Shown: positions 1 through 9,533, counted from the first letter of the stretch. The stretch: DNA of 64,000 bases from Fuerstiella marisgermanici (GCF_001983935.1 NZ_CP017641.1:6870001-6934000); one strand, 5' to 3'. Notes: generated by a model not told the origin, from the sequence alone. Program-made: numbers and translations.

Positions 1-204
1 TTCCTTCGACCGCTTTTTCTATGCGCCGATTTTGGAATGCTTTCGTCCCGCCAGAAGTTTGACCTCTCCAGGGTCGCGCCGAGCTGTTTGGCGGGCAGTG
101 CTATTGTTCGTTCGGAACGCCAGCGCCAAATCGGCCAGCGGGCGAACCCGCCCACTACTGCACTCTGTGTTTCTCCGTGGCCTCTGTGGTAAAGTCCGTT
201 CTTC
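1..204. other. Left-edge region without a convincing gene
   Basis: No reading frame here has plausible protein sequence. At 163-188 there are three degenerate units, CTCTGTG, CTCCGTG and CTCTGTG, spaced about 9-10 nt apart, immediately upstream of the small gene that begins near 205. Otherwise nothing is seen. Confidence 0.4.
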
Positions 205-504
205 TTGTCAGCGAGACGTTCAGCGACTGTTTTGCACATCGGGGGAAGTGCTGAAGCACTGCGGCCCCATCTTTCCGGATTCCTTGATTGGGTTGCCAAA
301 TCGTCCGGTGTTGTGATCATCAAGGAAGTCGAGATGTCGCCAGAAGAGCGTATTCATTTTAATTCTGTACTGGGGACTCGAATGGCCGGTGACGGTTCGG
401 CCGCGGAGCCACTCTTGAAAAGCGTGGGCGAGCAAACCGGTTTGACGTTGACGAAAGTAGGACAGCCACAGCTGATATTGCTTGTGGCAGAGGTTTCTAA
501 GTAA
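205..504 (+). CDS. Small hypothetical protein (about 99 aa)
   Basis: A short open frame with no family I recognise. The first usable start is TTG at 205, just after an in-frame TAA at 190-192; an internal ATG at 334 is preceded by AAGGAAG and could be the true start of a shorter 56-residue product. The predicted protein has an alternating hydrophobic/charged pattern and a hydrophobic C-terminal strand (QPQLILLVAEV), which looks more like a folded small domain than noise. It ends 33 nt before alanine dehydrogenase on the same strand. No signal peptide or membrane segment is visible. It may be a chance frame. Confidence 0.4.
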   Translation: MSARRSATVLHIGGSAEALRPHLSGFLDWVAKSSGVVIIKEVEMSPEERIHFNSVLGTRMAGDGSAAEPLLKSVGEQTGLTLTKVGQPQLILLVAEVSK

Positions 505-537
505 CCGATTAAAATCAATTTTGAAGAGCTTGCCGCA

Positions 538-1647
538 ATGATCCTTGGAGTCCCCCGAGAAATAAAATCGGACGAGTATCGACTCGCCATGTTACCCAGT
601 GGGGTTGAGGAGTTGGTGTCAGCTGGGCACCAGGTGCTGGTGGAACGCGGGGCCGGTCAGGGGAGCGGCATTCCTGCGGACGAGTACGCCGCCGCAGGCG
701 CGACGATCGTGGAGACTCATGAAGAAGTTTTTGCCAATGCGGATCTGATTGTCAAAGTCAAAGAGCCGCTGCCTTCCGAATGGCCGCTCCTTCGCCCAGG
801 GCAGATTCTGTTTACGTTCTTCCACTTCGCGGCTGATGAAGAGCTGACTCGCAATGTGCTGGAATCGAAGGCAACAGCAGTCGCGTATGAAACGCTGCGA
901 GGGCGCAAGGGGGACTTGCCGCTGTTGACGCCGATGAGTGAAGTGGCGGGGCGGATGAGCATTCAGGAAGGTGCCAGGTTTCTGGAGCGGCCTCAGGACG
1001 GTCGTGGTATTTTGCTCGGCGGCGTACCAGGAGTTCAGCCGGCTCATATAGCGATTCTGGGCGGTGGTGTTGTTGGCAAAAATGCGGCTCAAATCGCGGC
1101 CGGCTTTCAGGCGGACGTCGTCATTCTGGATATCAACGTGGATCGACTGCGTTATCTGGAAGACATCATGCCAGCGAACGTGAACACGATCTTTAGCGAT
1201 CGCCACAGCGTACGTGAACAGTTGCAGAAGGCGGACCTTGTGATTGGTGGCGTTCTGATCCCAGGGGCGCGAGCACCTCGGCTGGTGACGGCGGACGATT
1301 TGAAGTTGATGAAGCAGGGTGCCGTCATCATCGACGTGTGCATTGATCAGGGCGGCTGCACCGAAACGTCGCGACCGACGACTCATGCCGAACCAACTTT
1401 CATTGTAGACGGCATCGTTCACTATTGCGTGACCAACATGCCGGGGGCCGTCGGTCGGACCAGCACGTATGCGCTGTGCAACGTTACGTTTCCGCATGTC
1501 CTGAAGATCGCCAACAACGGGCTGCGGAAAGCTTCAGCCGCCGATGATGGACTGGCGGCCGCTGTGAATATGTATGGTGGGAAGGTGACCAATCGAGCAG
1601 TCGCGGAGACATTCGGCCTGCCATTCGTGAACTATTCGGATTGTTGA
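538..1647 (+). CDS. ald: Alanine dehydrogenase
   Basis: NAD-dependent L-alanine dehydrogenase (EC 1.4.1.1), a cytosolic enzyme interconverting L-alanine with pyruvate and ammonia. The 369-residue length is normal for the family. Residues matching the known catalytic and substrate-binding positions are all present: Arg15, Lys75, His96 and Asp270. The Rossmann nucleotide-binding glycine motif GGGVVG is at about 175-180. The N-terminus MILGVPREIKSDEYR is typical and fixes the ATG at 538, although no strong Shine-Dalgarno sequence precedes it. The next gene starts 12 nt downstream on the same strand, so co-transcription is likely. The fusion protein downstream has no obvious metabolic link to alanine. 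Confidence 0.96.
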   Translation: MILGVPREIKSDEYRLAMLPSGVEELVSAGHQVLVERGAGQGSGIPADEYAAAGATIVETHEEVFANADLIVKVKEPLPSEWPLLRPGQILFTFFHFAADEELTRNVLESKATAVAYETLRGRKGDLPLLTPMSEVAGRMSIQEGARFLERPQDGRGILLGGVPGVQPAHIAILGGGVVGKNAAQIAAGFQADVVILDINVDRLRYLEDIMPANVNTIFSDRHSVREQLQKADLVIGGVLIPGARAPRLVTADDLKLMKQGAVIIDVCIDQGGCTETSRPTTHAEPTFIVDGIVHYCVTNMPGAVGRTSTYALCNVTFPHVLKIANNGLRKASAADDGLAAAVNMYGGKVTNRAVAETFGLPFVNYSDC

Positions 1648-1659
1648 TTCGCTGTCGCC

Positions 1660-4600
1660 ATGAAAACTGTCATCTTGCCACCTGAAAATCTGCCCGACAG
1701 CGCTGGGTTTGTAGACGGAGGCTGGTGGCATTCTGCTGAGGAAGAAAATCGCATTGTTTGCGACTTGTGTCCTCGTGAATGCCACATGAAGCCGGGCGAT
1801 CGCGGTTTCTGTTTCGTCCGTCAGAACGTCGACGGCAAGATGAAGCTGACGACTTATGGTCGCAGCACAGGGTTTTGCATCGATCCGATCGAGAAGAAGC
1901 CGCTTAATCATTTCTATCCCGGTACGGCGGTGCTGTCGTTTGGTACGGCGGGCTGTAATCTCGGCTGCAGGTTTTGTCAGAACTGGGATATCTCCAAGTC
2001 GCGCGAAGTGGAAAAGTTGAGCGAGCTGGCGTTGCCGGAGATGATTGCGGCGGCGGCGAAGGACACCGGTTGTCGCAGTGTGGCTTACACCTACAACGAT
2101 CCGATTATCTGGGCGGAGTACGCTATCGACACGGCAAAGGCCTGTCGGGCTGCAGGCATCAAGTCGGTTGCTGTCACGGCGGGCTACATCATGCCGCAAG
2201 CTCGTCCAGCTTTCTTTCATGCCATGGATGCTGCCAATGTGGATCTGAAGGCATTCACTGAAGACTTCTACGAAAAGATTACATATTCGAAACTGGCTCC
2301 GGTGCTGGAAACGCTGCGGTGGCTGAAGCACGAAAGCGACGTTTGGTTCGAGGTGACGAACCTGATCATCCCTGAAGCCAATGATTCACCCGACGAATTG
2401 CGTCGCATGTGCGACTGGCTGTTGGACGCCGTTGGAGCTGACGTGCCGATTCATTTCACCGCGTTCCACCCGGATTTTCGCATGACGGATCGAGGCCGGA
2501 CGCCTCACGAAACGCTCTTGAAGGCGCGTGGAATTGCCCTGCGGCAGGGACTGAAGTTCGCGTACGTTGGTAACGTCAACGACGTCGCCAACCAAAGCAC
2601 TTACTGTCACAGTTGCGGAACTCTGCTGATCGAACGAGACTGGCACCAGCTGGGAAGCTACCAGTTAAATGGGAATCGGTGCAGCAAATGCGGTGAGGTC
2701 GTTGCCGGTCATTTTGATACGCAGCCAGGCACGTGGGGGCGACGGCGGTTACCCGTTAAGATCGGGCGTTACGGGGCAGCCCCCGAGAATTTGGTGTCGC
2801 TTGGCAGTGGCTCTGGAGTCAAATCCCCATCGGCCGAAGAGTCGACTAAGAGAAAGATGAACTCGATGGAGGCAATCAGCGAAAGTCCCTCATTGACGGA
2901 TGAGCAGGAGGACGCGATTCACGGTGCAGCCTGCGAAATTGTGGCGGCGACGGTGACAGGCCGCCCAATACAACTGCCGGATCGAAGTCTGGCGAATGCG
3001 GCGGACATCACCGTCATGGGAGTCTTCGCGACACTCAAACGCAACGGCCAGCTGCGCGGTTGCTGCGGATCTGTTGGGCAGCCGATGAACCTACTGCAGG
3101 CGTTGGCACAATCGGCCGCTCGAACGGCAAAAGACGATCATCGGTTCCCGCCGGTATCAGCGACCGAACTGCCGTATCTTACGCTGGACGTCACTTTGCT
3201 GTTTAACTTTGAGTCCGTGACGGAGCAGGGAGAAGACCGCGTCAATGCGGTTGAGGTGGGGCGACATGGTTTAAAGATTGTGCGAGGGGGTAAGTCTGGC
3301 TTACTGTTGCCGATTGTGGCCATAGAACGCGGCTGGGATTCGCGCACATTTCTGGACCAGGTGTGTCGCAAGGCTGGCCTGCCAATCACCGCGTGGCAGC
3401 AACCGGACGCTCAGCTTGTGCGTTTCGAAGGTCGGATGATTGAGCGGGAAATGGAGCCATCAGTTCTGGCTCGCAGCATTTCCGCGAAACCTCATCCTAT
3501 GAGCCAGTCGGAGGTCGAAACGTTGGCGGCCTTCGCGCGTGCGAACATCATGGCGACGCTGCAGGGGGCGGTCCCTGGTTGCTTTCCGGCGAACTGCTCA
3601 GACGGCACTGTCGACGGTATCGCTCTGCGCCTTACGTTTCGCGGCGTGGACGAACAGGCCGTGTTTTCGCAGTTGCAGTTCCGAGGCGGCGTTCCTTTGC
3701 AGACGACTCTATTGCAGCTGACGCAGTCTGCCGCCGGCTGGCTGCGAAACTCGCAATTCGATCCCGACCTGATTGCAAGGCTAAAGGTCGATCTAGTCGC
3801 GTTTGCCGATCCGGCGATGCATGGCGTTGTGAAATCGCCAGACGTAAACGGAATCGATCCAGCGAGTCGCGCTGTTCTGGTGACGGAAGGGCAGCGATCA
3901 GCGTGGATGTTTTGTCCTGAGTTGTCAGCTGAAGAACTGGTCGAACGATCGGCGAAGGCCGCTCAGGTGTCCATGCCGACGTCTGCATCCGTATTCAGTT
4001 TTGCGGCCGTCTCCAGTTCTTCAGATATCAGCAATACGAACGTGCCTCATCCTCGTCCCGGTGCTGAGGTTCGTCCTGCGGGCGTGGCGGGACGTTTCTA
4101 TCCGTCGAGTCCATCTGCATTGTCGGCCATCGTCCAGAGTTGCCTCGGCGAAGTGCCCGAAACCAAAGAGAAGTGGCCAGCCGTCATGGTGCCGCATGCC
4201 GGGCTGCAATTTTCCGGCCGCGTTGCCGGCGATGTCTTAAAGAAGATCGAAATCCCGGAAACAGCGATCGTGATCGGCCCCAAACACACTCGTAGCGGAG
4301 TCGATTGGGCTGTGGCGCCGCACAAAACGTGGCAATTGCCAGGCGGGGCAATGGCATCAGATCCGCAGTTGGCGGAACGACTTGCGGATCGAATCGACGG
4401 GCTGCAACTGGACGCGGCGGCCCATATGCACGAGCACTGCATCGAAGTGGAATTGCCATTGCTGCAGGAACTCGCACCGCAGGCGAAGGTTGTCGGCATT
4501 GCAGTTGGCGGCGGCAACCTGGATCGTTGTGTCAGGTTTGGGCAACAGTTGGCCGGTGTGATATCGGAGATGAAAACGGCGCCGCTGCTGATCATTTCCA

Positions 4601-4875
4601 GCGACATGAATCACTTTGCCAGCGACGAAGAAAACCGTCGCCTGGACGAGATGGCTTTGGCTGCGATGGAGTCGCTCGATGCTGCGATGCTATATGACAC
4701 GGTCACCTCCAACAGTATCTCGATGTGCGGCGTGCTGCCGGCCGTCATCGTGATGGAAGCGCTGCGGGCCATGGGCCAACTGTCACGTATTCAGCGAGTC
4801 AGCTACGCCACCAGCGGCGAAGTGTCTGGCGACCTGGATCGAGTGGTTGGATACGCTGGGATGTTATTGGGTTGA
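1660..4875 (+). CDS. AmmeMemoRadiSam triple fusion: radical SAM + AMMECR1 + MEMO1
   Basis: One 1071-residue protein carries all three parts of the AmmeMemoRadiSam system, which usually occurs as neighbouring genes. Residues 1-370 form a radical SAM enzyme: CX3CX2C at Cys99/103/106 for the 4Fe-4S cluster, an N-terminal cysteine group (34, 37, 41, 51) and a C-terminal zinc-ribbon-like CHSCG...CSKCG pair. Residues about 400-607 are an AMMECR1 domain with the hallmark LRGCCG. Residues about 800-1071 are a MEMO-like domain (VAGRFYP, VPHAG with His846, HMHEHCIEVELPLL, SSDMNHF). Residues about 610-790 are a further region, possibly a divergent second AMMECR1-like module. The system's reaction is not established; the fusion implies the parts work together on one substrate. 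No signal peptide is seen, so it is cytosolic. Confidence 0.9.
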   Translation: MKTVILPPENLPDSAGFVDGGWWHSAEEENRIVCDLCPRECHMKPGDRGFCFVRQNVDGKMKLTTYGRSTGFCIDPIEKKPLNHFYPGTAVLSFGTAGCNLGCRFCQNWDISKSREVEKLSELALPEMIAAAAKDTGCRSVAYTYNDPIIWAEYAIDTAKACRAAGIKSVAVTAGYIMPQARPAFFHAMDAANVDLKAFTEDFYEKITYSKLAPVLETLRWLKHESDVWFEVTNLIIPEANDSPDELRRMCDWLLDAVGADVPIHFTAFHPDFRMTDRGRTPHETLLKARGIALRQGLKFAYVGNVNDVANQSTYCHSCGTLLIERDWHQLGSYQLNGNRCSKCGEVVAGHFDTQPGTWGRRRLPVKIGRYGAAPENLVSLGSGSGVKSPSAEESTKRKMNSMEAISESPSLTDEQEDAIHGAACEIVAATVTGRPIQLPDRSLANAADITVMGVFATLKRNGQLRGCCGSVGQPMNLLQALAQSAARTAKDDHRFPPVSATELPYLTLDVTLLFNFESVTEQGEDRVNAVEVGRHGLKIVRGGKSGLLLPIVAIERGWDSRTFLDQVCRKAGLPITAWQQPDAQLVRFEGRMIEREMEPSVLARSISAKPHPMSQSEVETLAAFARANIMATLQGAVPGCFPANCSDGTVDGIALRLTFRGVDEQAVFSQLQFRGGVPLQTTLLQLTQSAAGWLRNSQFDPDLIARLKVDLVAFADPAMHGVVKSPDVNGIDPASRAVLVTEGQRSAWMFCPELSAEELVERSAKAAQVSMPTSASVFSFAAVSSSSDISNTNVPHPRPGAEVRPAGVAGRFYPSSPSALSAIVQSCLGEVPETKEKWPAVMVPHAGLQFSGRVAGDVLKKIEIPETAIVIGPKHTRSGVDWAVAPHKTWQLPGGAMASDPQLAERLADRIDGLQLDAAAHMHEHCIEVELPLLQELAPQAKVVGIAVGGGNLDRCVRFGQQLAGVISEMKTAPLLIISSDMNHFASDEENRRLDEMALAAMESLDAAMLYDTVTSNSISMCGVLPAVIVMEALRAMGQLSRIQRVSYATSGEVSGDLDRVVGYAGMLLG

Positions 4876-4893
4876 ACGAAAGTTCGAACACGT

Positions 4894-5808
4894 TCATGGT
4901 AGTTCCAGAACCACGGCGACTGATTCCCCCTGTTTAACGCGCGGGAATGTTCGCAACAGAATGACCAGGCCGCTGCCTTCCGAATGAACCGGTGTGGCTT
5001 CGCCGTCGTTGATTGGGAACACGGTGCCCAACGGATCGCCTTGCGTTACAAGATCTCCCAGAGCCACGTTGGGTTCGAAGACGCCCGTGACTGGTGACGG
5101 GTTGCAGACCTGAAGGTGTCCGGAGTCAGGCTTCGGGTCTTCGACCACGTGACGAACTCGGCAATGCGGCTGCGTTCTTGTCAGCATGCCGAGTTCTGCC
5201 ATGACGTTCAGGCAGCCGTCGACGCAGTCCCGAGTCCCGTTGGCAGTGCATGTGGCCGCACCGTGGTATTCGCTGTAGATGGCGGGAACAGCTGCATCGC
5301 GAGCCACCGACAGGGATCGCCCGTCCAGGTGCGGCGATGTCCCCCACACAACCGGCAGATTGAAGGCGCGAGCCATACGTCGCTGGGCCTCGAGAATTTC
5401 TGGATCGGCGTGCAGCATGTAGCCAGCGAGCGGATACAGCGAATACTCGGTGCCACCGGTGTGCAGGTCGATGTAGTAATCGGCCATTGCGATCAGCTGG
5501 CTGAGTTCAAACGCGGTCCGTTCCGTAATGCTGCCTGTTTCGCTCCCAGGGCAGGTGCGAGCCAGATCTAAACCGTCTTCGGCGCAACGGTGACCTCGGA
5601 GAAACGCGGCTTCGTTGACGCACGGGACGAGTGTGACTTTACCACGAAAGCCCGACACGTCTTCAGACTTGTTTTGAAACTGATTTAATAGCGTCTGCAC
5701 CGCACGGATCGGTTCGAATTCATCTCCATGGACACCGGCTGTGATGAGAAGGTGAGGGCCCGGTTCTGAGCCATTGAAGGTGTGAGAATTGATTATTGAG
5801 GTGACCAC
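4894..5808 (-). CDS. Succinylglutamate desuccinylase/aspartoacylase family hydrolase
   Basis: A zinc-dependent M14-like amidohydrolase of 304 residues, the usual size for the AstE/AspA group. GVHGDE supplies His27 and Glu30 as metal ligands, and DLHTGG supplies the third ligand, His116. A C-terminal beta domain follows (GVFEPNVALGDLVTQGDPLGTVFP), resembling the lipoyl-like barrel found in related deacylases. Family members cleave N-acyl amino acids or related amides; the substrate cannot be read from the sequence. It is convergent with the AmmeMemoRadiSam gene, only 18 nt apart. No signal peptide is present. Confidence 0.88.
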   Translation of the reverse strand: MVTSIINSHTFNGSEPGPHLLITAGVHGDEFEPIRAVQTLLNQFQNKSEDVSGFRGKVTLVPCVNEAAFLRGHRCAEDGLDLARTCPGSETGSITERTAFELSQLIAMADYYIDLHTGGTEYSLYPLAGYMLHADPEILEAQRRMARAFNLPVVWGTSPHLDGRSLSVARDAAVPAIYSEYHGAATCTANGTRDCVDGCLNVMAELGMLTRTQPHCRVRHVVEDPKPDSGHLQVCNPSPVTGVFEPNVALGDLVTQGDPLGTVFPINDGEATPVHSEGSGLVILLRTFPRVKQGESVAVVLELP

Positions 5809-5994
5809 GGGCTTTTTCTGTTAATGGAGACGCTGCCATTGGCCGTTAAACGGCACTGACAGATGTTTCTTCGCTGACGTCTATTGGTGCGGCCCGGCAG
5901 TGTGTTGTTCCGATCTGTTCTGGATGGTAACAATTCCTAAAACGATTATCTTGCTCCGATGCTCGCTTGCGTTTCTACATTTCAGGCTTCCGCT

Positions 5995-8172
5995 ATGCGT
6001 CGATTGTTTGCCACCTTACTATCGCTTTCGATTACTCTGACGCTGTTAACTCAGCCTGCGGCAGTCGCTCAACTTCCCGACAATAAGACAACTTCCGTGA
6101 ACTCAACGCCGCCAACTGCCGGGGACTTGTCCCCTGATAATCCCTTCGCTTCGCCCAGTAAGTTGCCTCTACAGGCACCTGCGTTCGATAAGATTAAAGT
6201 CGAGCATTTCCAGCCCGCGTTTAAGGCCGGCATGCAGCAGCAACTGGATGAGATCGAAGCGATCGCCAGTCAGCAAGCCGATCCAAAGTTCGAAAACACA
6301 ATCGTGGCGATTGAGAAATCGGGCACGCTGCTGGGGCGAGCTCGCCAGGTTTTCTCGAACTTGACGTCGTCGCACACCAGCGATGCATTGCAGAACATCC
6401 AAACAGAAATGGCTCCGCTGCTGGCCGCTCATTCGGATAACATCCTGTTGAACCAGAAGTTATTCAAGCGAGTGCAATCGCTGTACGAAGATCGTGATTC
6501 GCTTGACCTGACCGGCGAACAACAGGAAGTGTTGCGACAACACTACGAAGACTTCGTTCGTGCCGGTGCGAAACTCGCTGAAAAAGACCAGGACCGTATT
6601 CGCGCGCTGAACGAGCAGCTTTCAACTTTGCAAACGAAATTCGAAGACAACCTGCTGGCCGAAACGAAAGCGCGATCCATTCTTGTGGACGATGTTGCCG
6701 TGCTGGACGGCCTTTCCGAATCGGCAATCGCTGCCGCCGCCGAAACGGCCAAGGAGCGTGGTCACGCTGGCAAGTACGTACTGGAAATCACCAACACAAC
6801 TCGTGTGCCCGTGCTGTCGTCGCTGAATAATCGCGATCTCCGCGAGCGGGTGTGGAAAGCGTCTGCGAATCGAGCCCTGGGCGAAGATGGCGGCATTGAC
6901 AATCGTGGACTGATTCTGGAGATCGCTCAGTTGCGAGCCGAACGCGCTCAGCTGTTAGGCTACGACAATCACGCGGCCTATAAACTGGCCGATCAGATGG
7001 CGAAAAATCCGACGGCCGCACGCAAGATGTTGACCGATCTGGTGCCCGGCGTCGTGGCTCGCGTGCAGGAAGAAGCAGCGGATCTGAAAGCCATGATGAA
7101 ACAGTCAGGAGCCGATCACGAACTGGCTCCATGGGACTGGGAATACTATGCAGAGAAAGTGCGGGCCGAAAAATTCGACGTGAACGATGCAGCGGTGAAG
7201 CCGTATTTCGAGCTGAACAGCGTGCTCGAAAACGGTGTGTTCTTCACCATGAACAAGCTGTTTGGTGTCACCTTCAAAGAACGCAAAGATCTGCCCGTCT
7301 TCCATCCGGAAGTCCGCATGTTTGATGTGCTTGATGAAGATGGATCGCAGGTTGGTCTGTTCTACTTTGATCCGTTTAAGCGAGATTCGAAGCGGGGCGG
7401 CGCGTGGATGAGTTCTTTCGTTGACCAGTCGCAGCTGATGAATGAAAAGCCAGTGATCGTCAACACGCTGAACATTCCTCGACCTGCCAAAGGCGAGCCA
7501 GCATTGATCAGCTTTGACAACGTGACCACGCTGTTCCACGAGATGGGGCACGCGGTTCACGGCCTGTTTTCGGATGTGACGTATCCGTCCGTTTCGGGCA
7601 CGGCCACACCGCGAGACTTCGTGGAATTTCCGTCGACGTTTGAAGAGGACTGGGCCATTCAGCCAGAGATTCTGGCCAATTACGCTCGGCACTACAAAAC
7701 TGGCGAGCCGATTGAGAAAGAGCTTTTGGACAAAGTGATCGCGGCCAGTAAGTTCAATCAGGGCTTCGACACGTTGGAATACCTCGCGGCGGCGATCCTA
7801 GATCTGGGATGGCACACGCTGTCGCCTGACGAGATTCCGGGCGACGTTGCTGCTTTTGAGGCGGCTACGTTGAAAAAGTATGGCGTCGATGTGTCGGTCG
7901 TGCCGCCGCGTTATCGCACTGCGTATTTTGCTCATATTTGGGGAGGCGGCTATGCAGCCAGCTACTACGCTTACCTGTGGAGCGAAGTGTTGGCTGCCGA
8001 TGCGCACGCTCACATGATGGCCAATGGCGGAGCAACTCGGGATAACGGCGACACTTTGCGACGGGAAGTGCTTTCGCGCGGCAGCAGTCGTGATCCCATG
8101 GAAAGCTACAAGGCGTTTCGAGGGCAGGAGCCAACGGTTGATGCGTTGTTGAAACGTCGTGGGTTGAAGTGA
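5995..8172 (+). CDS. Exported M3-family metallopeptidase (Dcp/oligopeptidase A-like)
   Basis: A thimet-oligopeptidase-family zinc peptidase that cuts short peptides or releases dipeptides. The zinc motif HEMGH lies in LFHEMGHAVHGLF around nt 7537-7551, with the downstream glutamate in FVEFPSTFEEDW. I chose ATG 5995 because the product (725 aa) then begins with a clean signal peptide: MRRLFATLLSLSITLTLLTQ followed by a likely AVA-Q cleavage site. An in-frame ATG at 5959 would add 12 residues before the positively charged start. Length after cleavage, about 700 aa, matches bacterial Dcp and OpdA. Export suggests a role in periplasmic peptide turnover. It is transcribed alone, with divergent and unrelated neighbours. 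Confidence 0.92.
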   Translation: MRRLFATLLSLSITLTLLTQPAAVAQLPDNKTTSVNSTPPTAGDLSPDNPFASPSKLPLQAPAFDKIKVEHFQPAFKAGMQQQLDEIEAIASQQADPKFENTIVAIEKSGTLLGRARQVFSNLTSSHTSDALQNIQTEMAPLLAAHSDNILLNQKLFKRVQSLYEDRDSLDLTGEQQEVLRQHYEDFVRAGAKLAEKDQDRIRALNEQLSTLQTKFEDNLLAETKARSILVDDVAVLDGLSESAIAAAAETAKERGHAGKYVLEITNTTRVPVLSSLNNRDLRERVWKASANRALGEDGGIDNRGLILEIAQLRAERAQLLGYDNHAAYKLADQMAKNPTAARKMLTDLVPGVVARVQEEAADLKAMMKQSGADHELAPWDWEYYAEKVRAEKFDVNDAAVKPYFELNSVLENGVFFTMNKLFGVTFKERKDLPVFHPEVRMFDVLDEDGSQVGLFYFDPFKRDSKRGGAWMSSFVDQSQLMNEKPVIVNTLNIPRPAKGEPALISFDNVTTLFHEMGHAVHGLFSDVTYPSVSGTATPRDFVEFPSTFEEDWAIQPEILANYARHYKTGEPIEKELLDKVIAASKFNQGFDTLEYLAAAILDLGWHTLSPDEIPGDVAAFEAATLKKYGVDVSVVPPRYRTAYFAHIWGGGYAASYYAYLWSEVLAADAHAHMMANGGATRDNGDTLRREVLSRGSSRDPMESYKAFRGQEPTVDALLKRRGLK

Positions 8173-8273
8173 TCGAAGTCCCGCGTCGTTGAGCTGATAT
8201 TTATCAGTGGCCGGGTCTGTTACAGTCGATACAATTCAGCTTTTACATGAACGTTATCGTCGAGGTCTCAACA

Positions 8274-8543
8274 ATGCCGCGAGAAGAATTACGCAACACG
8301 CTTGCGAGTCTGCACGAAACGCTAAGTGGCACGGACGACGTCGATCCCGAAACCCGGGAGCTGCTGAAGAGTGTCACGTCTGACATTGAGCGAATTCTGG
8401 CGGACGAAGAATCTGCGACCGAAGTGGGGGATTCGCTCACCGAACGGATCGAAGATTCCATGCGAGCGTTCAAGGTCAGTCATCCGATTATCGGCGGTCT
8501 GCTTCAACGCCTGAGTGACGGACTGGCGAATATGGGGATCTGA
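8274..8543 (+). CDS. DUF4404 family protein
   Basis: A small acidic helical protein of 89 residues. The pattern LRNTLASLHETLSG...VDPETRELLKSVTSDIERIL, then a short HPIIGGLLQRLSDGLANMGI tail, matches what I know of DUF4404 proteins, whose function is unknown. ATG 8274 is preferred over ATG 8247 because GAGG lies about 9 nt upstream and the family usually begins MPxxxLRxxL. It precedes the STAS gene on the same strand by about 70 nt, so co-transcription is possible. Confidence 0.75.
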   Translation: MPREELRNTLASLHETLSGTDDVDPETRELLKSVTSDIERILADEESATEVGDSLTERIEDSMRAFKVSHPIIGGLLQRLSDGLANMGI

Positions 8544-8613
8544 CCTTTCGGGCAGTCTCCCGCAGTGACAGCAATTGCAGCATCTTAACTAACACCCTAG
8601 ACGGACTCGGCCC

Positions 8614-8964
8614 TTGATCGACTACAAGACACACAGACCAGACGCGTATCCCGAAGTTCTGGTCGTCGAACTGTCAGGGAAACTCGACGCCGAGACTTCT
8701 GACTACTTGATTCAGTGTATTCAGACTGAGATCGAAAGCGGAGCGCGAAAAGTGGTGTTGGACTGCAGCAAACTCGACTACATCTCCAGCCTCGGGCTGG
8801 GCACACTTGTCCGCGCGTCGCACCGGGTGAAGAAGCAGGACGGAGCGATTGCTCTGGCTGGTGTTCAGGGTATGGTTGCGGAGGTCCTCGCGATAGCTCA
8901 GCTTGGCCGCCTGCTGCATATGTATCCTGACGTTGATGCCGCCGCGACGTCATTCGCTGCCTGA
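8614..8964 (+). CDS. STAS-domain anti-sigma-factor antagonist-like protein
   Basis: A single STAS domain of 116 residues, related to SpoIIAA/RsbV proteins that bind and sequester anti-sigma-factor kinases when unphosphorylated. The core LVVELSGKLDAET...VVLDCSKLDYISSLGLGTLVRA is clear, and the conserved serine in the YISSLGLG loop is the expected phospho-switch site. TTG at 8614 is the only start giving the full domain. The partner kinase (RsbW-like) is not in this window, so the regulatory target is unknown. A composite hairpin followed by a T-run lies just downstream. Confidence 0.87.
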   Translation: MIDYKTHRPDAYPEVLVVELSGKLDAETSDYLIQCIQTEIESGARKVVLDCSKLDYISSLGLGTLVRASHRVKKQDGAIALAGVQGMVAEVLAIAQLGRLLHMYPDVDAAATSFAA

Positions 8965-8979
8965 ATAATCCCGCTCCGC

Positions 8980-9043
8980 CGCTCGCCCCAATGCAGGCGC
9001 GACGCATGCATCAGGGGCTTGCAGCTTGCGAGCGAGGTTTTTT
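8980..9043 (+). terminator. Possible terminator after the STAS gene
   Basis: CGCTCGC at 8980-8986 pairs with GCGAGCG at 9028-9034, with CCCC/GGGG pairing inside, and TTTTTT at 9038-9043. The loop is long, so the call is tentative. Confidence 0.35.
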
Positions 9044-9533
9044 ACATAACAAATGGTTTGTCGAGGCGGCGACGGATCGGCACGATCTGGCCGACGTGCA
9101 TCATGACGTGAGTTGAAATGAGTATGAACAGCGAACCCACGGTCGGACAGAAGTTTCGCATGCCTTCTGGTCCCGGCTTGTCGAGATCGTCATCGCTAAG
9201 GCTGTCCAATGCGGCGAATGTAGCCGCCTGCACTTTTTGAAACAGCTCAAGGTATTCTGCCTTCGTGCAGAACTGCGACGCATCATCACTGCCCGCGTTT
9301 TCTTTGGCGTGATTTTCGACGAATCCGTCCGGAAGTTCAGCCGCTGCATCCGGCACAGCCATGTTTAGCAAGTTGCCTTCTGAGCTGATCAGATGCCCAA
9401 GCTGCCATGCGATGTGATTACACCCTTCGCCCGGTCGCTGCATCAGATCCGCGTCTTCGAAGTCGCCGAGGTATCCGTTGAGGACCATCTGGCTGAATCC
9501 GTAGGTTTGTTTGATGGCGTCTTTCGTGTTCAT
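9042..9533 (-). CDS. DinB-family putative metal-dependent protein
   Basis: A 163-residue four-helix-bundle protein of the DinB/YfiT superfamily. The conserved histidines sit in CNHIAWQLGHLIS (His40/His47) and near the C-terminus in HVMMHVGQIVPIRR, which together form the family's usual metal site. Members include thiol transferases and damage-inducible proteins; the reaction here cannot be assigned. It is convergent with the STAS gene and stands alone. A second, divergent DinB-type gene occurs at 39656-40192. Confidence 0.83.
   Translation of the reverse strand: MNTKDAIKQTYGFSQMVLNGYLGDFEDADLMQRPGEGCNHIAWQLGHLISSEGNLLNMAVPDAAAELPDGFVENHAKENAGSDDASQFCTKAEYLELFQKVQAATFAALDSLSDDDLDKPGPEGMRNFCPTVGSLFILISTHVMMHVGQIVPIRRRLDKPFVM

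Noticed and set aside
619-1497. Long open frame on the minus strand opposite alanine dehydrogenase
   Set aside because: It mirrors a well-supported gene, has no family pattern, and results from the codon bias of ald.
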